Positions 56,338 through 64,000 of a stretch of DNA of 64,000 bases are shown here, piece by piece. The translations under genes and the position numbers were made by a program. Source of the stretch: Ophiura sarsii (Eukaryota > Echinodermata > Ophiuroidea > Amphilepidida > Ophiuridae); the NCBI GenBank assembly GCA_035610835.1, contig CM069449.1:38485098-38549097 (forward strand), written 5' to 3'. The notes below the pieces were generated by a model, which saw only the letters and a program-made list of their open reading frames with translations, had not been told where the DNA came from and searched no databases. The stretch's first letter is position 1. Each line of letters starts with the position of its first letter.

Positions 56338-59300
56338 CTGAAATCAGGATTGAATTTAAGAAAAACTAAATATTAATTACTACTGTGAAATTGACACGAT
56401 TTAAACAAATCATGACTTTATTACTAGTATAAGTACCATAAATGCAGTATGTTTCAGCTTCTAGCTCAGTGTCGAAATTGTTATAATCCGTTCGCACACC
56501 GAAACAGCCTATTTTCTAGAGGGGGGGGGGGAGGTCTTTTATTACCCAAAGACCACTCTAGTTACGCCACTTCATGTCAAACCTCCCGTACTTGAAGTTC
56601 TAAGGAGAATTGTCCCTGTTCATACCCGGTTGATAGTTTGCATTAAGTTTTACAGACTGAAAAGGGTGCATATTTTCTGAAGCCATGTTTAAAAACTGCG
56701 TCAAATTAGTGGCATCAAATGAAGCGAACAATAGAGGGCGTTTTTAAGAACAATTTCAATGAATTGCGATCCAAAATGTTTAAATATTGTTTTAGTCAAG
56801 TCTTGCTGTGTTTTCGCTATTGGAAATAGGACAAATAATCATTGTTATTGTTCCTCTTTAATTCTGAAACAAATTATATTTGAAATAATTCTTCAACACT
56901 ACTGCTTACCCCCCTTTAACTTAAAGGCTACTTATATTTGATTAAACTTCACGAGCTCCTTAAATCTTACCAATGCCGATAGATCGCAAAGTATGCCTCG
57001 CATCCATATAGGTCTACTGAATTCGTTCAAAGTTCGTTTAGCCTCTTCAGTTGTTTGGTTGTTCAGAATACTGCTCATGGCTGTGAGGTAGGCTTGTAAG
57101 GCTGTGTGATGCCGCTGAAGAATTTGACGAGTTTCCTATGTGTGCAATATTCAAAATATGTGACGAAATTGATGCAATGTATACCCTAATGCACCCGTGG
57201 TTGTTTTGGAAATTCAATTATACCAGAGGAGGGGAAATTGGCCAAATAAGGGATGGGAGGCACCAGGGATTGAACAAGGGTCAATGTCTCTGACTGCGCT
57301 ATCGCGCCCCGTATAACGATATTAGTATAACCAGTCAGCTGTAGAATGGAGCCCCGTTTCAATTGAGGGCGCTCATTTTTTACACGGCGATCCATAAAGT
57401 GACGGAAGTCCGTCGCCCGCCGGAATACGAACAAAAAACACTTTCAATAGAGGGCGGGCTTGGGAACGGGATTGTGGTGTGATGTTGGCGTCAAAGGTTA
57501 AATTAAATCATCGAACTGGATATCGCAAGGAGTTCTGGTACCTTATGCTGCCCACAACTCGATAGATAGTTACTTTTTATGCAGATAATTGGGGGTAAAA
57601 GGCGACAACGCAAATTGACGGGTGTGCGTTACCTTGGTTACGTATACCCGTCGTTTAAGAGCGCCCTCAATTGAAACGGGGCCCCGTTTCTACAGTTGAC
57701 TGATAACGATCTAAGTATAACGAGTGCGTATAGGGACCTAAATAATGTATATCGTACTGAGCCATCCACAATGGCGTAATGAATTTCAAATGTTTTTTTT
57801 ACCCTGCACGTAACATGTAGGCCCATACTAGGCCTACATGTATACTGTGTATAATGTATACAAGTACAATATAGGCCTACATGTATGCACAGTGTACAAG
57901 GGTGTTAAATTGTCCGCCTATAGATGATGTGATCGTTGTTTTTACATCAGTAGTGTTTACAAATTGATAAGCGCCTGGTCTGAAGACATTTAGAGGTTCA
58001 TGACTACTGTATACGTACTATTCAAAAGCAAAATACCGTCATCAGTGAGCGCCAATTTTAAAAGCATCTGCCCTTAGTGGTGCGTACGCATATACCGCCG
58101 GGCAACCAGATTTAGTACCTGGTCTCTCATTGTGCTTGTGGATGCAGGACATGACTACTGCACTATTCTACACCGTAAGTAATGATCAATCAAGTGTTAA
58201 TTTTATTTACAAAGCACATTCCTTGTAGGTGCGCACGCATACCGCTGGGCACTACATCACAGGTCACAATCATCATCTACAGCGTGTCCCAAAAAACTGG
58301 GTTCAAAAGTTTGCGAGCTTATAACGAAATAAGTAGGAAACATGGATAGTTTATATTTACGGATATCAAACAAAATATACCTGACCTTAATTGGGTAAAT
58401 TTGGAGACCAATCCAATGTAAACTTTTTGAAATACAAAGATTTGAATAGAGCGTGGTCAGAACCCATTTGTCCCGATTTAAGGAATAAACCATCCGTGCG
58501 TGGCATGAAACTGTGCGCTGTGCAGTATTCCCGGCTTGGGGTTTATTCTCCGAAAGAACTTAACAATAACTCAGACTTTAACAAAGACCATTTTGTTTTA
58601 ATGTTTATGTAAATAATGAACTTGTATTATTGCAATATGACCAAGATAATTTTGTTTACTGCCCAATTCTTTGTAAAGAATGAATGGAAAGGCAAAACTA
58701 TGACAAAGTCACAACAATGCGCAATTGCAACGCATCGGGAGGTTCCTTGAAAATGGGACAAATGGGTTTTGACCACGCTCTATTAAAATCGTTGTATTTC
58801 AAAAAGTTTATATTGCATTGATCACAGAGTTTAACCAACTGAGGTCAGGTATATTTTGTTTGATATCCTTAAATATGAAGTAGGCAATGTTTCCTACTTT
58901 TAGTTATAAGCTCGTAAACTTTTGAACCCAGTTTTTTGGGACACGCTGTATATAATCTGTGGGTGTGATTGGAGAGTATATATACGTGATTCATGTTGAT
59001 GATAAACACTACAGTGTCATTGTGTCTTACCCCAACATTGTAAGATGAAATGGCCATGACGTAGGGGAAGGAAGTTGCATCTGGTACTGTCACATTATAG
59101 ATCTCAACCCCTTCAATTGCAGAAGTAATGTTGGAGAGGTTTTCGGTCACCTGTTAGAAAAAGAAAAAATCCCGGATCCAAGTAAGGGCAGCGTAAGAAT
59201 GAGATGGTTTGCGATGGTTTCCAGTATTCAATACGATTTATTCCGTTAAAATATACTACCGGGTTCCAAAGTGTCGGCAATTAATTATTTCCTTTCATCC

Positions 59301-61009
59301 TTCCGCGGCCCTTACCGAGGTTAAAAAAACACAACCAAAAGAACGTTACCTTATTATTAAAATAATGAAATGAAGTGTCAAATTCAACGAATGCCGGGAG
59401 ACACTTTGTTAAAATGGATGACGGGTATCATGATGATATCACTATAATTCCGTAATGGATCGTTGGGTAAAATTGTCATACCCAAATTATGTAATGCTGA
59501 ACAAATAAATCGGTTTCTTTTTTACAAGATAGTGCATTAAATCAGAATATATAAATATTTTATCAACACATTCAGTAGGCTTGGTAGGGCAGGCAAGGAA
59601 CTACAGGAATCAATTAATCTGTAATGTCAAAGAAAACGTTCACCTTTGCCTTTTCTGTCCTCCCTGAGAGTTCATTTCAAGTTTACATCATACATAGTTT
59701 CGTTTGTAGTTACACTTTTTCAGTAACGAAACAAGGCCCGTAACAGGGGGGGGGGGGGGGGGAGGGAGGGGCAAATCCCCCAAAAGTTCAAGAAAGGTAC
59801 AACAAATACTGTTTGCGAGCGTAAAATTGTTTTTTCACTCATTTTTGTTGAAGAAAGGTCCACATTTTGGTAAAATGGTCCACTTTTCCCAAATTCACCC
59901 CCTTGTATAAAGGTCCAGAAATTTTGAAAAAATTCTACTTTTGACAACACTTACTCCCAGAAAAATCCTGGTTACGGGCATTAAATGGACGTTGCAAACG
60001 ATCGAAGGGTACGTAGGAAGAGCAATTTACTTCAAATCTATATAACAGAGATACTTCAAGTACTCTGCGTAATCAGTAATCAGAGAATATGAAATGCTCG
60101 TCTCTATTGAAATGGACGTGTAGAAAACTTGTGCTATGTCTGTCTCGCTCGCACCTGTATTCAATACCGGTACTAATAGTCTGTTGCGAATAAAAAATGT
60201 CTCTTATACTATATGAAGAGCTGTTTTGCAAAGGGCTTTACATCCACTTCTGCATGTTACTCATTTTGCATTATTGATGGCTATTCATTATGTGGAATGT
60301 GGCTTGTATTGTTGGTGCATGGATGCACTAATAAGTCATAGAAACAGTAATGTACACAGCCATACAATAATTTGATTAATTCCATGGACTTGTTAATGCA
60401 AATTCACTAATGCAAAATGAGCAATAGGCCCTATTGCAAAAAAAGCTCTTCATATGTTAAGATGTTAAACTATCTTTAGAAAATAAACGCGTCGGTGGAA
60501 ATTCAAATTTGTTTGAACGAGTAAAATAAATGCATGAATTCACCGTCGTGAGTTACGTATAACAATATTGGAAAATAATTTTATATATTAAACTGTTTCA
60601 CTCCGTGTTCTATGGTCGAACCCGCGACCACTCGGAGAAGAACGAGTGCATCTTAATCAGTAATAGTTACTTATCACTGTTGATAAGTTTTTTCATGACA
60701 GCACTCGATACTACGCGGTCTTTAACATTTAATGATTTCTGATAGCATCAATAGAAAATACCGACTTAGCCGTCCCTTTTAAATTTAAAAGTAAATCGCG
60801 CAATTAAGGGTTATACTCGCTCTGCCGTGCGCATACTGACGTATTGAAACTGATACTTACATCATGTACGTGTGAACAATACCCGTCTACTAAGATGCTT
60901 GTTCGTCTATACAATGTTGATACGTCAGGTGTCGATTCGTGTTGAATACACGGAGTACAATGTGCAACTGAACATAGCTGCAAAATTATTGTGATGAATA
61001 CTACGACAC
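56134..61009 (-). CDS. Candidate class-I helical cytokine (IL-6/CNTF/LIF type), four exons seen
   Basis: Exons 61009-60861 (149 nt), 59150-59031 (120), 57135-56971 (165) and 56337-56134 (204, with stop) join with phases 1 (before the first), 0, 0, 0. They give 211 residues lacking only the initiator exon. Residues 1-16 (VVVFITIILQLCSVAH) look like the end of a signal peptide. Four N-glycosylation sequons lie at 53, 56, 68 and 115. Predicted helices: A about 28-58 (STLYRRTSILVDGYCSHVHD onward), B about 88-113 (ETRQILQRHHTALQAYLTAM), C about 117-147, D about 171-198 (VFNDVQGVMRELGIYCSSLK). A Pro-rich C-D loop (IRPPPMDTDDTPLP) precedes D. The DATSFP segment before helix B resembles the A-B loop of LIF. 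Length and five-exon 1-0-0-0 phasing are those known for IL-6-type genes. The gene structure is strong; the family is inference from helix pattern. An unrelated secreted helical protein remains possible. Confidence 0.55.
56725..56935. mobile_element. Decayed TTAAAGGGACAC element in cytokine-like intron
   Basis: AATAGAGGGCGTTTTTAAGA ... TTTAGTCAAGTCTTGCTGTG ... TTCAACACTACTGCTTA lines up with the right half of 41666-42035. Confidence 0.55.
56971..57135 (-). CDS. Cytokine-like gene, exon 4
   Basis: Acceptor ATATTGCACACATAG and donor GCATTG|GTAAGA. Fifty-five codons covering two predicted helices (ETRQILQRHHTALQAYLTAM..., ...LNEFSRPIWMRGILCDLSAL) with an NNQT sequon between them. Confidence 0.65.
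57225..57320 (-). repeat. tRNA-like SINE fragment
   Basis: On the minus strand GATAGCGCAGTCAGAGACAT (A-box-like) and TTGTTCAATCCCTGG (B-box-like) lie about 30 bases apart. No complete cloverleaf. In an intron of the cytokine-like gene. Confidence 0.4.
57332..57702. mobile_element. TIR element (CAGTCAGCTGTAGAA ends)
   Basis: The left end CAGTCAGCTGTAGAATGGAG then CCCCGTTTCAATTGAGGGCGCT is mirrored by AGCGCCCTCAATTGAAACGG then GGCCCCGTTTCTACAGTTGACTG. Lies in the intron between exons 3 and 4 of the cytokine-like gene. Confidence 0.82.
58280..58948. mobile_element. TA-flanked long-TIR element, family A copy 2
   Basis: Ends CAGCGTGTCCCAAAAAACTG and GGGACACGCTG with TA on both sides. It is similar to 6642-7295 throughout. 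In an intron of the cytokine-like gene. Confidence 0.88.
59031..59150 (-). CDS. Cytokine-like gene, exon 3
   Basis: Acceptor TTTTTTCTTTTTCTAACAG and donor TTGGG|GTAAGA. Forty codons, VTENLSNITSAIEGVEIYNV then TVPDATSFPYVMAISSYNVG, with three sequons. Confidence 0.65.
59151..60208. other. Intron of the cytokine-like gene
   Basis: Contains a G run at about 59746-59770 and AAGGTCCA repeats near 59850-59910. No exon or complete element. Confidence 0.45.
60209..60457. mobile_element. Fold-back element (ATATGAAGAGCTGTTTTGCA ends)
   Basis: ATATGAAGAGCTGTTTTGCA then AAGGGC at the left. CCCTATTGCAAAAAAAGCTC then TTCATAT at the right. ATGCAAAATGAGCAAT mirrors ACTCATTTTGCATTATTG. Confidence 0.7.
60861..61009 (-). 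CDS. Cytokine-like gene, exon 2 (signal peptide end and helix A start)
   Basis: Acceptor CTTTCCGTATCACAG and donor CATGAT|GTAAGT. Two bases finish a codon begun in an unseen first exon, then 49 codons. A TGA lies in frame upstream of the acceptor, so the initiator Met must come from another exon beyond 61009. Confidence 0.6.
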
Positions 61010-61079
61010 CTGTGATACGGAAAGTATGTCATGAAATCAGTGAACAACATTTTTTTCATTTTCAAAGCCCGTGAGAGTC

Positions 61080-61660
61080 TTTATTTTTTTACTTTTTTTT
61101 AACTCACAAAAAAATCACATTAAAAAAACCCACACAATACAAACACGAGTACAAACTTAAATTTACATTTTACATAAATTTACAAGTTGACACAGTTAAA
61201 CTCAGCCACATGACATTACAAAATAAATTGTAGTAAATTACCTTATCATCAAAAAGAAATATATATTATTATAAGAAAGGTTCCCATTTCTTAACATGAG
61301 ACCCATATTTATCTCTATTTTTTGCAATGTTCTTCTCAATCTTTTCAGTAAAAATTACCACATTTTTGTAGTCATTGAACAGAGGGTGCATTTCTTGGAC
61401 CCTACATCTATAAATGTATCTTTTCAAAAGTAAAATAATCATATTCAAGCAAGAAAGGTACTCTTTATTACCATAAATTCCAAAGTACACATCCCAGTAT
61501 GTTATATTTACATTAATGTTCAAATCTTCAACCAATTGCAAACATCACTCCACAGTTTGGAAACATAATTACATGACCACATCAAGTGTTTCATTGTCTC
61601 TTCCTCTGTTTTGCAAAAATTACATTTATAATCATCAACTAAACCAGTGATCAACATGGT
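61080..61660 (-). mobile_element. Non-LTR retrotransposon 3' end
   Basis: On the minus strand CNFCKTEEETMKHLMWSCNY then VSKLWSDVCNWL is the Cys/His-W motif typical of the region after the reverse transcriptase in L2/CR1-like LINEs. After a one-frame shift near 61541, WDVYFGIYGN...ILLLKRYIYRCR follows, and a stop at 61269. The frame shift and missing 5' part show it is dead. It lies just upstream of exon 2 of the cytokine-like gene. Confidence 0.7.
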
Positions 61661-61665
61661 TGAAT

Positions 61666-62006
61666 CATTACGCTACAACGCCCGCTTAGCAGCGCTATAA
61701 ATTGGTGCCCTAAAACCGGCAACAAATTTAAATATTCGCCTTCCATCAAAGTTGGTTGCTATATGATTAATTCTCGTGTGCAAGCAACCGGCTGTATAGC
61801 AACGCCCATTGAGTAGTTTAAACTCATGAGCGTGGATGTAACTTGCAACATAATGGAAACTCACCCATGCAGTTAGCAAGAAAGTACCGCTATATACACG
61901 CCCCGAATTTAAATATACAACCAGATAATCCTCTCGTAGTAATTGATAACAATAGGTTTACTAGACCGAATTAATAGCGCTCCTAAGCGGGCAATTTATG
62001 TCATGT
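61666..62006. mobile_element. Element family F, copy 3 (inverted)
   Basis: Starts AACGCCCGCTTAGCAGCGCT(AT) and ends TTAATAGCGCTCCTAAGCGG then GCAATTTATGTCATG. This is the inverse of the 52.7-kb copy. Confidence 0.85.
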
Positions 62007-62389
62007 GGAGCATCGTATAAAAGGTTATTGACTACACAGAGCATTTACTTTTCTTGTGTAATAAGGTTAAGGGCATATGGGACCACGCCAATAAACTTAT
62101 TTCTTCTATTGACATTTCGTTCACATTTAAAGTTGAAAATGTTTTATAGGGGATGCTTACTTCCAACATAGTAAATTCATCACTTACGTTTGTGTTGCTA
62201 ATCTTTGTTATTAGTAAATTTAGACACGGTAACCACCCCGATTTGTTATTTCTTTTTGAAGCTGAATTGATGCGTAAGGAAATTTGACTTTTGTTTTTGG
62301 CATACGAAATTTAAGTTTGTTTCCATAAAAAAGTGTTATTATATTTTTCTACTAATATTTTGTCTTATAATTTGAATATCATGTATATA

Positions 62390-62811
62390 CAGGGTGAGTA
62401 AAAAGTTTACAAAAAGTGCACTCATTTTGCGGAATTTGTATCTTGAAATCTGTGCAAAATTTGCATAGATTTTGTTGTTGAAGCAGACGGGTTATCTCAT
62501 TAGCTTTCTAAAGAATTTTAGTTGGTTGAAATTGATCGTGGTAAACATAGTTTATGCTCATTTGCGTAAAAGTCAACATTTTTATAAACCGAAAAAGATT
62601 TACGATTTTTTCTGTTATAAGAATTCCACTATTGAAAACGGTCCACATTCTAGTATCTGGTAAACGGTACGATGAAATGTCATGATTCTTTTTGCTGATA
62701 ATTGTGAATAAATGCATCTTATGCCACATACATTGGTTGCCTTCATATTCTGATAATACATATTTTTGATAATTATTTTACTTTGAGTACACTTTTTTTT
62801 TACTCACCCTG
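62390..62811. mobile_element. TA-flanked TIR element (CAGGGTGAGTAAAAAGTTTA)
   Basis: Left CAGGGTGAGTAAAAAGT and right TTTTTTACTCACCCTG are inverse with TA flanks. It is about 420 bases with no transposase. Confidence 0.75.
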
Positions 62812-62895
62812 TATGACTGTGGAAACGTTAAAAATAATCTGTTGGGAGCACATAGACTTCTGTTTGCACTGATTGTTGCGTCACTTGACAGTGAC

Positions 62896-63282
62896 TTAAA
62901 GGGGCATTGAGAGATACGTATGGGAGTGCGCCCTCAATTATCCTGGAAATCAGTTTTTTTGCATCAAAGTAATACTTAGGCATAAACTAACTACCATCTG
63001 AAACAGTTTACCAACATTCGCCGTTTATCATACATACAATTTCATGATTTTCTTAGTTTCGATATGATGATATCGAAACTCAGGTGCTGAATTCGGAAGT
63101 TATGCATCGTTTTACACACGGACTTTCGCGGCAAATCTCAACCAGGAAGTACCGTTATTTGCTTATTTTGGCATGAAGGCGATGTCGGAATTGTATGACA
63201 TTTTGGATTAGGGCTATGTTGATGATTATCTTTCGTTATTTGCTCATTTAGTATATCGATACATCTCTCAATGCCCCTTTAA
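62896..63282. mobile_element. TTAAAGGGGCATTGAG family, copy 3 (intact ends)
   Basis: TTAAAGGGGCATTGAGAGAT at the left and ATCTCTCAATGCCCCTTTAA at the right are perfect 20-base inverses. The interior has GTTTCGATATGATGATATCG AAAC as a smaller palindrome. Confidence 0.88.
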
Positions 63283-63323
63283 TACTTTAATGGGTAGGAT
63301 CACTCCTCTATGGGGAGCGAGCT

Positions 63324-63984
63324 TAAGGGGGGACTTAAGGAAGTTTTTGATTTGATTTTTTGAATTTTGTGAGTGCTGTAATTATTGAACTATTAATAGA
63401 ATGTATATAAAAGTATACATTTTTGGAAAGGAAATGGATCAGAGAATCCAAATTTGGCGTCAATTTTGACCAAAAAAGTAGATTTTTTGAGAAAATCACA
63501 AAATTCACTTTTTGACCCAAATTTTTTTGAACAAAGCTAACAAAAAATAATTTTGAGTAAAAAATGGCCAAATCACTTTATAATGATGTTAAGACACTAA
63601 TGAAGGGACGATTTTTTTTTTTTAAATTTAATCTTAAAATTAACACTTTTTTGTCAAAATTTCAAAAAATATTGGATTAGATTTTAAAAAAAAAAATTCG
63701 TCCCTCCAGTAGTGTCTTAACATCATCATCAAGTGATTTGGGCATTTTTTAACTCAAAATTATGTTTGTTAGCTTTGTTCAAAAAAATTGGGTCAAAAAA
63801 GTGATTTTTTGTGATTTTCTCAAAAAAATCAACATTTTTGGTCAAAATTGATGCCAAATTTGGATTTTCTGATCCATTTCCTTTCCAAAAATGTATACTT
63901 TTATATACATTTGAGTCATGGTTCAATAATTACAGCACTAACAAAATTCAACAAAAAACTTCCTTAAGTCCCCCCTTAACTCCT
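63324..63984. mobile_element. Large fold-back element
   Basis: AAGGGGGGACTTAAGGAAGT at the left and ACTTCCTTAAGTCCCCCCTT at the right are exact inverses. Similarity extends almost to the centre (GGAAAGGAAATGGATCAGA and inverse). AT-rich, with no ORF of note. Confidence 0.88.
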
Positions 63985-64000
63985 CTCCTTCTTATCTCAA

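Noticed and set aside
60600..60650. Possible tRNA-like B box (GGTTCGACCAT on the minus strand)
   Set aside because: No A box or stem pairing at the right distance.

Overview
This is a eukaryotic, intron-rich window from an animal. Several multi-exon genes can be rebuilt because GT/AG junctions and intron phases agree from exon to exon. Gene content (C2H2 zinc-finger proteins, a fibrinogen-related secreted protein, a candidate class-I helical cytokine) and the very dense load of small inverted-repeat DNA transposons suggest an invertebrate deuterostome, perhaps an echinoderm. That placement is inference only. The window has one 100-base assembly gap (38648-38747).

Layout. 1-8.5 kb holds non-autonomous transposons and a satellite block whose units carry AGGTCA-type direct repeats. 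8.5-11.4 kb (minus strand) holds a two-exon, four-finger C2H2 gene, with decayed copies of its fourth-finger segment downstream. 11.9-18.8 kb is fold-back elements and low-complexity DNA. 18.8-20.2 kb is a 31-bp minisatellite. 20.7-32.6 kb (plus strand) is a six-coding-exon C2H2 gene of about 1,507 residues. Its finger array occurs twice: once spread over six exons and once without introns in the giant terminal exon. 32.6-42.1 kb is mobile and tandem repeats. 42.6-51.8 kb (plus) is a fibrinogen-related gene with exons for the signal peptide, a linker and the start of the fibrinogen domain. Its later exons are not visible. Its large introns hold six copies of one small palindromic element, a decayed copy of its own first exon, a cysteine-rich ORF and a SAM-like first exon. 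56.1-61.0 kb (minus) is a four-exon secreted protein. Its length, exon sizes, intron phases, sequons and helix pattern fit the IL-6/CNTF/LIF type of four-helix cytokine. The remainder to 64 kb is a LINE 3' end and fold-back elements.

The most notable items are the cytokine candidate, the intron-rich/intronless duplicated finger array, and the cluster of element copies confined to one gene's introns. Homology calls come from reading motifs by eye, and no search was run. About twenty transposon copies can be delimited by their inverted ends, and many of them end in CAGGGTG- or CAGCGTG-like termini flanked by TA.
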